Positions 46,102 to 54,208 of a DNA stretch of 64,000 nucleotides are shown here, piece by piece (position 1 is the stretch's first letter; every line of letters begins with the position of its first letter). Below the pieces are notes generated by a model that had not been told where the DNA came from, did not search any database, and was given only the letters and a program-made list of their open reading frames with translations. Location: positions 434,001-498,000 of the forward strand of contig NZ_CP098604.1 of the NCBI RefSeq assembly GCF_024499015.1, given 5' to 3'. The position numbers were made by a program, and so were the translations under genes. The stretch is from Xanthomonas hortorum pv. pelargonii. GTDB taxonomy: Bacteria; Pseudomonadota; Gammaproteobacteria; Xanthomonadales; Xanthomonadaceae.

Positions 46102-46644
46102 TCACTTGATCGACGCGCGCAGGCTGTAGCCGGCAAGCCGCCAGGTCTTGTCCTCATCCAGCCGGAACGACACCAGCTCGCGCACCGGCTGCTGCGCCTT
46201 GGCAAACCGGGTCGGGAAGCTGACGTTGATGTACAGCCCTTCCGGCACCTGCGCGCCGGGGCCGTACTTGACCCGTGTCACCGAGCCCTGCCCGCGGCCG
46301 ACCACTGCGCCCAGGCGCGCGCGCTCGGCACCGATCTGGCTGACGAAGACATCGCGTTTGACCGCCGTCTTGGCCACCGTGGAGGCGCCATCCCATAGCG
46401 GTGCGACCTGGTTGGTATCGACCATCTGCGCCACACGCAATGCGGCCTGGGTCATCTCGGTGTTCTGCTTGACCAGTTGCACCTGCTGCGCGGTAGTGAC
46501 TGCGGGCGTGCCTGCGGTTGTTCCGGCGGCGGTTGTTCCGCCAGCAACCGGTGCGGCGGCCGGACGCGCGCCGGTCTGAGGTTGTTGTGCGAAGGCAAGC
46601 GACGGAGCCAACACCAGCACGGCAAGCAAACGGGGACGGAACAT
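46102..46644 (-). CDS. DUF4019 domain exported protein
   Basis: The 180-residue protein has a signal peptide (MFRPRLLAVLVLAPSLAFA, cleaved near residue 19), an Ala/Thr/Gly-rich linker (about 20-55), then a DUF4019-like domain: AAQLV-type helix, VAPLWDGASTVAKTAVKRDVFVSQIGAERARLGAVVGRGQGSVTRVKYG and a C-terminal sheet ending ELVSFRLDEDKTWRLAGYSLR. The fold of DUF4019 resembles NTF2/SnoaL-type or DUF3887-type sheets; function is unknown. ATG 46644 begins the signal; the upstream 16 codons look non-coding. Confidence 0.85.
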   Translation of the reverse strand: MFRPRLLAVLVLAPSLAFAQQPQTGARPAAAPVAGGTTAAGTTAGTPAVTTAQQVQLVKQNTEMTQAALRVAQMVDTNQVAPLWDGASTVAKTAVKRDVFVSQIGAERARLGAVVGRGQGSVTRVKYGPGAQVPEGLYINVSFPTRFAKAQQPVRELVSFRLDEDKTWRLAGYSLRASIK

Positions 46645-46812
46645 TGGGTAGATGACCTTGTGCGTATATCGATAGAGGGAGAACAGTCGCACGCTAGGTG
46701 CGCCCGGAACGGCAGTCTAGTGCGTGTTGCGTCTATGACGTTGAGCGAGCAGCGCCATGGCGCATCGACATCAGGCGTGCCGTCAACAAGTTTCACTGCA
46801 TGACCGGCAGCG

Positions 46813-47061
46813 TCAGGCGTCTCCGCTCGGCGGGACCGTCGCAACGCTGCGCGGCCGCCATAGTCGCCAGCTGATCCACAGCGCACGCGCAGTGGCTGCA
46901 ATCAACGCGACCAGACTCAGCCAGACCGCCAGCGTGGCCGGCCATTGCACTTGTTTGGCTGCGGCGATCATCTGCAGGAGCTCGGCAATTCCGAACCCGC
47001 CCAGCACCAGCAGGGCCGATGGCAGGTACGCCAGCATCACCCCTTTCGTTTTTCCGATCAT
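46813..47061 (-). CDS. Small hypothetical membrane protein
   Basis: The 82-residue protein has two hydrophobic segments (about 9-31 and 43-64: MLAYLPSALLVLGGFGIAELLQ and WPATLAVWLSLVALIAATARALW) and ends in a basic, Pro-rich tail. I do not recognise a family. It lies between the DUF4019 gene and the COG3904-like gene on the same strand. Codon use is normal for the genome, but the support is modest. Confidence 0.6.
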   Translation of the reverse strand: MIGKTKGVMLAYLPSALLVLGGFGIAELLQMIAAAKQVQWPATLAVWLSLVALIAATARALWISWRLWRPRSVATVPPSGDA

Positions 47062-47127
47062 GTTGCCCCCCCCGGCGCCGTTGTCTGCTGCGACGATAGG
47101 CAGCGGACGGTGCGGTGCGCGTGAAGC

Positions 47128-48315
47128 TCAGCCTTCGCTATGAACAGGGGCCGGCGCCGGCTCGGAGACCGATTCGGCAGCGGCCGGTGCCGGTGCCGGC
47201 GTGGCGAGCTGGGTGTCACCTGCAGCCGCGTCCGCCGCCTTCGCCGGGTCGGAAGTCGCAGGCAAGGCGGCAGCGTCGGTTTCGGCCAGCGGGCTTTCTT
47301 CCGGGCAGGTGGCATCCGGGAAACCGAAGCGCTGCTTCAAGGCCAGGCCGCAGGCGTTGACCGCCTCCAGATCGGCACCCTCGCCCTTGCACTTCTGATC
47401 GAAGGCGACCAGAAACGCATCCTTGCGGCGCACGAAGGCATCGCCGCACTTGCGCATCTGGCGGATGCGCTCCAGATCGTCCTGCACCGCGTTGGTGCCA
47501 TCCAGGCCGTACTCGCGCAGCTCGTCCATCGTCAGCAGCCGCAGGCTGCGGTTGGGCACGGTCATCATCAGATCGGCCACTGCCACCGCCACCCCGTTGC
47601 GCTCCAGATAATCCTTAACGTTGCCGTAGACCTCGCGCAATTCGCGATTGAGTTCCGCGCGCGAGGTGGCCTTGGAACTGATCCGCATCATGCGATGAAT
47701 ACCGATCTTGCCAGCCACCAACCGGTTGTCGCCGGCAGCCAGCACGAACACGCAGGCACTGTGGCAGATCGAGCCTTCGCGCACCCAGATGGTCCAGTTG
47801 GATTCGCCGATCGTATCGCCGGCGCGGATCGCCGCTTCCACCTGCCCGCCGCTGGAATCCAGATCCAGGATGCGATGCGGCAACCGCAGCTGCTCGGCCA
47901 CCGCCGCCAGCCGCCACACCAACGCAGCGAAGCCGGCGTTGATCTTGCCGGCATAGCGCACCCGCAGCAGCCCGGTGTCGCGACACGGCGCCAGCGCCGC
48001 TTCCACACTGACCCGATCCAGCGCCGGCAGCAGCGTGCCATCGCCGGCTTCGCTGCTGTAATCGGTGGCGCAGCTGATCCAGGCCTTGCCGGCTTCCAGT
48101 TCCGCCTGCGGCCACCCCGCTTCGCCCGTTTGCGCGCGCGGGCGCGGCGGCGGCGCCACCGGTTCGGGCGTATCCACCGAGACCATATGGTCGCCATCGC
48201 CGGCCTGCCCCGCGCCGTTCTGCTGCGCACCCGCGGCATCGGCCGACGTGCCGGTGCGATCGCAACCAGACAGCGCCAGCACGCAGCAAAGAGAGAGACA
48301 GAGCAGTTTCAGCAT
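47128..48315 (-). CDS. COG3904-like lipoprotein (ClpP/crotonase-fold)
   Basis: The roughly 395-residue protein has a lipoprotein signal with lipobox LSGC (about residue 18) and an acidic/Pro-rich linker, then a ClpP/crotonase-like core: VRYAGKINAGFAALVWRLAAVAEQLRLPHRILDLDSSGGQVEAAIRAGDTI and the SICHSACVFVLAAGDNRLVAGKIGIHRM stretch, whose HSAC and IGIHR places match the Ser and His of ClpP-like proteases (COG3904). A long Ala/Pro-rich C-terminal tail follows from about residue 335. Catalysis is possible but not proven. ATG 48315 is chosen; a GTG 4 codons earlier is also possible. Confidence 0.82.
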   Translation of the reverse strand: MLKLLCLSLCCVLALSGCDRTGTSADAAGAQQNGAGQAGDGDHMVSVDTPEPVAPPPRPRAQTGEAGWPQAELEAGKAWISCATDYSSEAGDGTLLPALDRVSVEAALAPCRDTGLLRVRYAGKINAGFAALVWRLAAVAEQLRLPHRILDLDSSGGQVEAAIRAGDTIGESNWTIWVREGSICHSACVFVLAAGDNRLVAGKIGIHRMMRISSKATSRAELNRELREVYGNVKDYLERNGVAVAVADLMMTVPNRSLRLLTMDELREYGLDGTNAVQDDLERIRQMRKCGDAFVRRKDAFLVAFDQKCKGEGADLEAVNACGLALKQRFGFPDATCPEESPLAETDAAALPATSDPAKAADAAAGDTQLATPAPAPAAAESVSEPAPAPVHSEG

Positions 48316-48462
48316 GAGGTAGGACACAGACCGCGACCGAGATCACCCCCAGTCTATGGCTGAATGGGCCAACCGTTTGACCCTGCCATGAACACGCATG
48401 CCCTGCGCAGTGCTGTCCGAAAACGGCCAGCCTGGGTCGGGACGAGCGCATAGACTGGCGCC

Positions 48463-50325
48463 ATGCAGACCGCCACGCCCGACCGAATTCAATGCGACCG
48501 CGCCCGGTTGGCGCGCGATGCACGCTTCGACGGGTTGTTCTTCACCGCCGTGCGCAGCACCGGTATTTACTGCCGGCCAGTATGTCCGGCGCCGCCGCCC
48601 AAGCCGGGCAATATCAGTTACTACGCAACTGCGGCAGCGGCCAGTGCGGCCGGTTACCGACCGTGCCTGCGCTGCCGGCCGGAACTGTCGCCGCAGGCGC
48701 AGCAGCATCTGGGCGAAGAAAGCGTGCAGCGCGCGCTGGCGATGATTGTCGAAGGCGCCCTGCAGGAGCAGCCGGTGCAGACGCTGGCCGATGCGGTCGG
48801 TTTGAGTGCGCGCCAGTTGCAGCGGCAGTTCGTGCAGCAACTCGGCGCCACGCCGATCCAGGTGCATGGCACGCGCCGGCTGCTGCTGGCCAAGCAACTG
48901 CTGACCGAAACCGCATTGCCGGTCACCGAGGTCGCACTGGCGGCCGGCTTCAACAGCCTGCGGCGCTTCAACGCGGCGTTTCTGGATGGCTGCGGCATGC
49001 CGCCATCGGCGTTGCGCAAGCAGCGTGCCGAGGTGCCGGGTGGCGAACTGACCTTGCGACTCGGCTATCGGCCGCCGCTGGATCTACCCGCGATGCTGGC
49101 GTTTCTGCAGCGGCGTGCGATTCCCGGCATCGAGCAGGTCGACGCCAGCGGCTACCGACGCGTGATCGGCACGCCGGGCAACGCGACGCTGATCGACGTC
49201 AGCGCGGCGCCGCAGCGTGCGGAGTTGTTGTTGCGCATCGGTGCGACCGACCCGCGTCAGATTCCGCAGATCGTGCGACGCGTGCGCCGGTTGTTCGATC
49301 TGGATGCGGATCTGCAGACGGTGCACGCCACGTTGGCGTCCGAGCCGTTGCTGGCCGAGGCGATCGCGCGCCGCCCCGGCCTGCGCGTGCCGGGCGGCTG
49401 GGACGGCTTTGAAGTGGCGGTGCGCGCGGTACTGGGCCAGCAGATCAGCGTGGCCGGTGCGGCGACGCTGGCGGCGCGGCTGGTCGAGCGCCATGGCGGC
49501 CATCATGTCGACATGCCGCCGGGCCTGGATCGCATCTTTCCCACGCCGGAACAGCTGGCCGAGGCGCCGCTGGAGCAACTCGGCCTGCCACGTTCACGTG
49601 CCGCCACGCTGCGTGCATTGGCATCGGCATGCGCGCAAGGCCGGCTGCATTTTGGCGCTGGCCAACGCCTGCCCGAGTTCGTCGCCGCCTGCACTGCATT
49701 GCCCGGCATCGGGCCGTGGACCGCGCAGTACATCGCCATGCGTGCGCTATCGCATCCGGATGCGTTTCCGGCCGGCGACCTGATCCTGCAGCAGGTGCTC
49801 GGCACGCCGGAGCGCCTCAGCGAACGCGCCACCGAAACCCGCTCGCAGGCGTGGCGGCCGTGGCGCGCCTACGCCGTATTGCACCTGTGGCATCTCGCCG
49901 TCGATCGCAAGGACACCCGTTCGCGAGCACGTTGTATTACGACACCTTCTCCTCGCCGATCGGCGCACTCAGCGTGGCCGCCGATCACGCCGGCGTGCAC
50001 CACATCCTGTTCGCGCAGAATCGCTACGACGCGCTCGGCCGCGCGCGTTGGTTGCACGATCCCGATGCACCATTGGTGCGCGAGGCACGCGAGCAATTGC
50101 TCGACTATCTGTACGGCGGGCGGCGCAGTTTCGATCTGCCGTTGGCACCAGCCGGTACGCCATTTCAGCTGCAGGTCTGGCACACGCTGGCGCAGATTCC
50201 GTTCGGGCAGACCTGGAGCTATGCGCAACTCGCGCACGCGGTGGGACGGCCGGCCGCCAGCCGCGCAGTCGGCGCCGCCAATGGCCGCAATCCGCTGCCG
50301 ATCGTGCTGCCCTGCCATCGCGTGA
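48463..50325 (+). CDS. alkA: Ada-AlkA DNA repair protein with read-through C-terminus
   Basis: The first ~486 residues are a complete Ada-AlkA fusion: Ada metal-binding domain (about 30-78) with GIYCRPVCPAPPP and CLRCRPE (methyl-accepting Cys and zinc site), AraC-type HTH (about 85-185), AlkA N-terminal domain (about 192-305) and HhH-GPD glycosylase (about 310-480) with LPGIGPWTAQYIAMRALSHPDAFPAGD. It senses methyl-phosphotriesters and removes alkylated bases. No stop follows the usual end (WHLAVDRKD); the frame runs 134 codons further to 50325 through ogt in another frame, adding a low-plausibility Arg/Ser-rich tail. This looks like a lost stop codon. Confidence 0.9.
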   Translation: MQTATPDRIQCDRARLARDARFDGLFFTAVRSTGIYCRPVCPAPPPKPGNISYYATAAAASAAGYRPCLRCRPELSPQAQQHLGEESVQRALAMIVEGALQEQPVQTLADAVGLSARQLQRQFVQQLGATPIQVHGTRRLLLAKQLLTETALPVTEVALAAGFNSLRRFNAAFLDGCGMPPSALRKQRAEVPGGELTLRLGYRPPLDLPAMLAFLQRRAIPGIEQVDASGYRRVIGTPGNATLIDVSAAPQRAELLLRIGATDPRQIPQIVRRVRRLFDLDADLQTVHATLASEPLLAEAIARRPGLRVPGGWDGFEVAVRAVLGQQISVAGAATLAARLVERHGGHHVDMPPGLDRIFPTPEQLAEAPLEQLGLPRSRAATLRALASACAQGRLHFGAGQRLPEFVAACTALPGIGPWTAQYIAMRALSHPDAFPAGDLILQQVLGTPERLSERATETRSQAWRPWRAYAVLHLWHLAVDRKDTRSRARCITTPSPRRSAHSAWPPITPACTTSCSRRIATTRSAARVGCTIPMHHWCARHASNCSTICTAGGAVSICRWHQPVRHFSCRSGTRWRRFRSGRPGAMRNSRTRWDGRPPAAQSAPPMAAIRCRSCCPAIA

Positions 50326-50468
50326 TCGGCGCCAACGGTGCATTGACCGGCTTCGGCGGCGGCCTGCCGACCAAGCAGGCATTGTTGCAGCTGGAAGGGT
50401 GGTCGCCGCGCCAGAGCACACCTGCCGACGATCTGTTCGCCGAACTCTCCGCAACCAAGGTGCGCTGA
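49932..50468 (+). CDS. ogt: Methylated-DNA--protein-cysteine methyltransferase Ogt (no ATG start)
   Basis: The core is clear: YYDTFSSPIGALSVAADHAGVHHILF, FQLQVWHTLAQIPFGQTWSYAQLAHAVGRPAASRAVGAANGRNPLPIVLPCHRVIGANGALTGFGGGLPTKQALLQLE, with the suicide acceptor Cys in PCHRV and the RAVGAANGRNPxxI helix. It repairs O6-methylguanine. No ATG opens it; candidates are TTG 49932 (178 residues, LYYDTF) and GTG 49887. In the matching place other genomes probably have ATGA coupling to alkA. It lies fully within the read-through tail of alkA, frame -1 relative to it. Confidence 0.87.
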   Translation: MYYDTFSSPIGALSVAADHAGVHHILFAQNRYDALGRARWLHDPDAPLVREAREQLLDYLYGGRRSFDLPLAPAGTPFQLQVWHTLAQIPFGQTWSYAQLAHAVGRPAASRAVGAANGRNPLPIVLPCHRVIGANGALTGFGGGLPTKQALLQLEGWSPRQSTPADDLFAELSATKVR

Positions 50469-50504
50469 CTTCGCGAAGTCATTGCCGCGCCGTAAACTGG
50501 CGCG

Positions 50505-51806
50505 ATGATCGATCGACGTTTTGTGTTTGCCGCCACCGCGTTTGCGCTGCTCACTGCCTGTACCAACACCGTGCCGCCGCGCAGCGCGCCAGCGGCCGTT
50601 TCCAGCGCGTCGGCATCGGCAGAAGCGCCATCCAGCGACACGCCGCATTCCTTGCTGCTGATTTCCATCGACGGCCTGCGTGCCGACATGCTCGATCGCG
50701 GCATCACGCCCAACCTGTCGCAGCTCGCGCACGACGGCGTGCGTGCGCGCTGGATGACCCCTTCGTATCCGTCGCTGACCTTTCCCAATCACTACACGCT
50801 GGTCACCGGCCTGCGCCCGGACCACCACGGCATCGTGCACAACAGCATGCGCGACCCGGTGCTCGGCAGCTTCTGGCTGAGCAAGCCCGAGGCCGTGGGC
50901 GATGCGCGCTGGTGGGGCGGTGAACCGATCTGGGTGGGTGCCGAAAACAACGGCCTGCATGCAGCGACCTGGTCGTGGCCCGGCAGCGAGGCGGCGATTG
51001 CAGGTGTGCGCCCCACGCGCTGGCGCCACTACGAAGAAGGCACCGGTCTGGACGCGCGCGTGGACGAGGTGCTGGGCTGGCTGGACGCATCAGGCGCCGC
51101 AACCAACCGCCTGGTCACGCTGTATTTCGAACACGTGGACGAAGCCGGCCACGATCATGGCCCGGAGTCGCGCGAGTACGCCGACAGCGTGCGCGCGGTG
51201 GATGGCGCAATCGGCCGCCTGTTGGCCGGCATGCAACGCGACGGCACGCGCAGCCGCACCAACATCATCGTGGTCTCCGACCACGGCATGGCCGAGGTGC
51301 CGCCCGGGCATGCGCTCAGCGTGGAAGACCTGGCGCCGCCCACCATCGCCACAGCAATCACCGAGGGCCAGGTGATCAGCTTCGATCCCGTGCCCGGGCA
51401 GCAGGCGCGCGCCGAAGCCACCCTGCTCGGTGCGCATGCGCAGTACGACTGCTGGCGCAAGGCCGCGCTGCCCGCACGCTGGCAGTACGGCACGCACCCG
51501 CGCATTCCGCCGATCGTGTGCCAGATGCACGAAGGCTGGGACGCACTGTTTCCGGACAAACTGGCCAAGCGCGTGCCCGGTCAGCTGCGCGGCTCGCACG
51601 GCTTCGATCCGGCGCTGCCTTCGATGCGCGCGGTGTTCCTGGCGCAAGGCCCGGATCTGGCGCAGGGCAAGACTTTGCCGGGTTTCGACAATGTCGATGT
51701 GTATTCCCTGATGACGCGGCTGTTGGGAATTCCCGCCGCGCCCAACGATGGCAATCCCGCCACCTTGTTGCCGGCCTTGCGCGTGCCGCCGGCCGACGCA
51801 CGCTGA
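50505..51806 (+). CDS. Nucleotide pyrophosphatase/phosphodiesterase (NPP), alkaline phosphatase superfamily
   Basis: The 433-residue exported protein has a lipoprotein-like signal (lipobox LTAC) and all six metal ligands and the nucleophile of the Xanthomonas NPP: D56 in SIDG, T92 in SYPSLTFPNHYTLVTG (nucleophile), D212 and H216 in EHVDEAGHDHG, D259/H260 in VVSDHGM, and H365 in GSHGFDP. The numbering is two above that of the crystallised enzyme (D54, T90, D210, H214, D257/H258, H363). It hydrolyses phosphodiester and nucleotide pyrophosphate bonds using two zinc ions. Overlaps no gene; the ClC gene follows 43 bases on. Confidence 0.94.
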   Translation: MIDRRFVFAATAFALLTACTNTVPPRSAPAAVSSASASAEAPSSDTPHSLLLISIDGLRADMLDRGITPNLSQLAHDGVRARWMTPSYPSLTFPNHYTLVTGLRPDHHGIVHNSMRDPVLGSFWLSKPEAVGDARWWGGEPIWVGAENNGLHAATWSWPGSEAAIAGVRPTRWRHYEEGTGLDARVDEVLGWLDASGAATNRLVTLYFEHVDEAGHDHGPESREYADSVRAVDGAIGRLLAGMQRDGTRSRTNIIVVSDHGMAEVPPGHALSVEDLAPPTIATAITEGQVISFDPVPGQQARAEATLLGAHAQYDCWRKAALPARWQYGTHPRIPPIVCQMHEGWDALFPDKLAKRVPGQLRGSHGFDPALPSMRAVFLAQGPDLAQGKTLPGFDNVDVYSLMTRLLGIPAAPNDGNPATLLPALRVPPADAR

Positions 51807-51849
51807 GTGACGCGTCGCGGCTACGGCGCGCCGATGCGACAATAGCGGC

Positions 51850-53193
51850 ATGTCTGCTTCTGATCCCTCGCCGCGCCGGCTTCGGCTGCGGCCGTTGTTA
51901 TCCAGCGAAGGCTGGCGTCGCCGCGCTGCACTGTGGGGCGGCGCGATTGCGGTGGCGCTGGTGGCGATCGTGTTCGCCAAGGCCAGCGACGCGGCCTTCC
52001 AGTTGTTTCAGCGCATCACCGCGCACTCGATCTGGTGGGCGCTGCTGCTGACGCCGGGCATCTTCGCCTTGCTGGCCTGGCTCACCTCCGGCGCGATGCG
52101 ACCCACGCGCGGTAGCGGCATCCCGCAGGTCATCGCCGCGCTGGAACATAACGATCCGGCGTTTCGGGAAACCAATCTGTCGTTGCGCGTGTCGATCGGC
52201 AAGCTCGCCTTGACCACCTTGTCGTTGTTCGGTGGCGCCTCGGTGGGCCGCGAAGGTCCCACCGTGCATGTCGGCGCCAGCCTGATGCATGCGTTCGGGC
52301 GTTGGTTCGGGTTTCACGATCCGCGCGAGCTCTCGCACTTTCTGCTTGCCGGTGGTGCGGCCGGTATCGCGGCGGCGTTCAACACGCCACTGGCCGGCGT
52401 GGTGTTTGCGATCGAAGAACTGAGCGGGCGTTTCGAGCACCGCTTCTCCGGCACCCTGCTCACGGCGGTGATCGTCGGTGGCGTGGTGTCGCTGGGCCTG
52501 TTGGGCAACTACACCTATTTCGGCAAGGTGGCGGTGGCGTTGCCGCTGGGCCAGGCGTGGTTGGCGATCGCGCTGTGCGGCGGCGTGGCCGGTCTGCTCG
52601 GCGGGGTGTTCGCACGCATGGTGCTGGCCAGCGTCAGCGGCAAGCCGCGCTGGATGGCAACGCTGCGCCAGCGCCATCCGGTGCTGCTGGCCGCGCTGTG
52701 CGGCGTGGCCCTGGTCGGCCTGGCGCTGGTGTTCGGGCAAGGCGCGTTCGGCACCGGCTACGAGCAGGCGCGCAGTCTGGTGCAGGGGCATGCGGTGGTC
52801 GGCCACGAATTCGGGCTGATGAAGCTGGTGGCCAATCTGGTCTCGTACTTGGCAGGCATCCCGGGCGGCTTGTTCTCGCCGGCGCTGGCAGTGGGCGCCG
52901 GCATCGGCCACAACCTGTCGGTGCTGATGCCGGGCGTGGACCCGCGCACCTTCGTGCTGCTGGGCATGTGCGCCTATTTGACCGGCGTGACCCAGGCACC
53001 GCTGACCTCGGCGGTGATCTCGCTGGAACTCACCGACACCAGCCAGATGCTGCTGCCGATCCTGGCTACCGTGCTGATTGCGCGTGCGGTGTCTGGGCTG
53101 GTCTGCAAGACGCCGATCTATCGCGGACTGGCCGAACAGTTGCTGGCGCCGGCGGCGGCCAGCCAACCGCCGGCTGCGGAAACGACGCGCTAG
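51850..53193 (+). CDS. ClC family chloride/proton antiporter
   Basis: The 447-residue protein has the ClC selectivity-filter motifs GSGIPQV (about 88-94), GREGP with the external gate Glu (E135), the inner proton Glu in AIEELSGRF, and GIPGGLFSPALAVGA, followed by VTQAPLTSAVISLELT. Both glutamates point to Cl-/H+ exchange rather than a passive channel. About 10-12 helices precede the end, and no CBS domain follows. A role in acid or salt tolerance is plausible. The start ATG 51850 has no clear ribosome-binding site. Confidence 0.95.
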   Translation: MSASDPSPRRLRLRPLLSSEGWRRRAALWGGAIAVALVAIVFAKASDAAFQLFQRITAHSIWWALLLTPGIFALLAWLTSGAMRPTRGSGIPQVIAALEHNDPAFRETNLSLRVSIGKLALTTLSLFGGASVGREGPTVHVGASLMHAFGRWFGFHDPRELSHFLLAGGAAGIAAAFNTPLAGVVFAIEELSGRFEHRFSGTLLTAVIVGGVVSLGLLGNYTYFGKVAVALPLGQAWLAIALCGGVAGLLGGVFARMVLASVSGKPRWMATLRQRHPVLLAALCGVALVGLALVFGQGAFGTGYEQARSLVQGHAVVGHEFGLMKLVANLVSYLAGIPGGLFSPALAVGAGIGHNLSVLMPGVDPRTFVLLGMCAYLTGVTQAPLTSAVISLELTDTSQMLLPILATVLIARAVSGLVCKTPIYRGLAEQLLAPAAASQPPAAETTR

Positions 53194-53242
53194 CAACAAC
53201 GCGCGCGTTTGCGACGCGCGCGTTTGCGCTGACCTCGGACAT

Positions 53243-53269
53243 AAAAAAACGCGGCGCAAGCGCCGCGTT
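53243..53269 (-). terminator. Rho-independent terminator of bTHX (minus strand)
   Basis: A 9-bp stem AACGCGGCG (53248-53256) and CGCCGCGTT (53261-53269) with a 4-base loop. Read on the minus strand it is followed by a run of T (complement of the A-run 53243-53249). It ends the bTHX gene (stop at 53295) and may also serve the convergent ClC gene. Confidence 0.92.
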
Positions 53270-53294
53270 CTGGTGTCGCGCAGCAGGCTAGGAA

Positions 53295-53477
53295 TCAGCC
53301 GGCCTTGGCGACGGTCTTCTTGGCTACAGCCTTCTTGGCCGGGGCCTTGACCACGCCCTTCTTGGCAACCGGGGAAGCTGCACCCACGACAACCTTGCTC
53401 ACCGCGTGCGAACGCGAATTGCCGTAGCTGGAATTGTAGCGCTTGCCCTTGGCGGTCTTGCGGTCACCCTTACCCAT
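53295..53477 (-). CDS. Small ribosomal subunit protein bTHX-like, with Lys/Ala-rich tail
   Basis: The 60-residue basic protein begins MGKGDRKTAKGKRYNSSYGNSRSH, the pattern of bacterial THX (a small 30S-associated protein found in some proteobacteria and Thermus). After about residue 25 it continues as a lysine/alanine/valine tail (VAKKGVVKAPAKKAVAKKT) typical of histone H1-like or DNA-binding tails. ATG 53477 has AGGAG 9 bases upstream; the frame extends upstream 57 codons, but the family begins here. It ends at a strong intrinsic terminator. Confidence 0.88.
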   Translation of the reverse strand: MGKGDRKTAKGKRYNSSYGNSRSHAVSKVVVGAASPVAKKGVVKAPAKKAVAKKTVAKAG

Positions 53478-53613
53478 GTTCGTCGACTCCTGAATGTGAA
53501 TACTGAATACAAAATCCCCGCGCTGAACACGGGTCTGGCGAGGTTTACGCCGGCGGCGCCCTCGCGCAAGGCCGGCAAGCCTACCACGACGGCCCCGGCC
53601 AGCGCAGCCTGGG

Positions 53614-54030
53614 CTAGTGTGCGCAGCTGGCGTCGTGAACGTGGGCATGCCCGTGGTTCAGGCGCAGATTGACCAGATGGGCGATACCGACCAGCGCGCC
53701 GCCCAGCGTCATCACCACCGCATGCGGGATCGCCGCGTGGTGCAGCGGGTCGTACAGCAGGCCGGCCCACAGCAGCAGCAAACCCGGCAGCAACAGCGCC
53801 AGCGCATGCAGCGCCTTATGCCGGCGATAGCCCAATACCAGGCTGAAAAGGCCCAGCAGGCTCACGAACACCACGATCGCCAGCTCGACACCATCGCCCA
53901 GCCAGAACGACAGGCCTAACGACGGCGCCAGTGCCAGCACCAAGGGCAGCACGGCGCAATGCACGGCACACAGCAGCGAACCGGTCGCACCGAAGCGGTC
54001 GAGCACATGGCGAAGGGACGGTAGAGGCAT
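53614..54030 (-). CDS. MerC family membrane protein
   Basis: The 138-residue protein has four hydrophobic helices and the MerC signature: FGATGSLLCAVHCAVLPLVLALAPSLG with the CAVHC cysteine pair in helix 1. Its C-terminus is His-rich (LNHGHAHVHDASCAH), suited to metal binding. MerC carries mercury in resistance operons, but here it sits next to a TonB receptor of the zinc-uptake ZnuD type and away from other mer genes, so zinc uptake is more likely than mercury resistance. It is divergent from that receptor; ATG 54030 is used. Confidence 0.88.
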   Translation of the reverse strand: MPLPSLRHVLDRFGATGSLLCAVHCAVLPLVLALAPSLGLSFWLGDGVELAIVVFVSLLGLFSLVLGYRRHKALHALALLLPGLLLLWAGLLYDPLHHAAIPHAVVMTLGGALVGIAHLVNLRLNHGHAHVHDASCAH

Positions 54031-54058
54031 GACTTCCAGCAGGTGTTCGCGGCGACGT

Positions 54059-54195
54059 GGAATAATATAACATCTTGCTTGTTCCAGAGCTTACTCGCTT
54101 CCGGATCCGCGTCACTGCACTGTGCAGCCGTGGATCTCGCCGTCGGCCCAGCAGTCAAGCTGCGCCTTATCATTGATATAAAGTAACAATCACAG
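54059..54195. promoter_or_regulatory. Divergent MerC/ZnuD-like intergenic region with a candidate Zur-type site
   Basis: The 178-base region contains the AT-rich GAATAATATAACATC (54060-54074), which holds TATAACAT, a half of the gammaproteobacterial Zur consensus, and a second AT-rich stretch CATTGATATAAAGTAACA (54170-54188) close to the receptor start. Both stand out in this GC-rich genome. That zinc (Zur) controls the pair is inferred from the products; the operator is not proven. Confidence 0.35.
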
Positions 54196-54208
54196 AGTCC
54201 GGCCCGCC

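Noticed and set aside
48492..49412. A 306-codon frame within alkA
   Set aside because: Out-of-frame shadow of the Ada-AlkA gene with Ala/Arg-rich content.
53614..54030. MerC as part of a mercury-resistance operon
   Set aside because: No merR, merT, merP or merA is nearby; the gene is adjacent to a ZnuD-like receptor.
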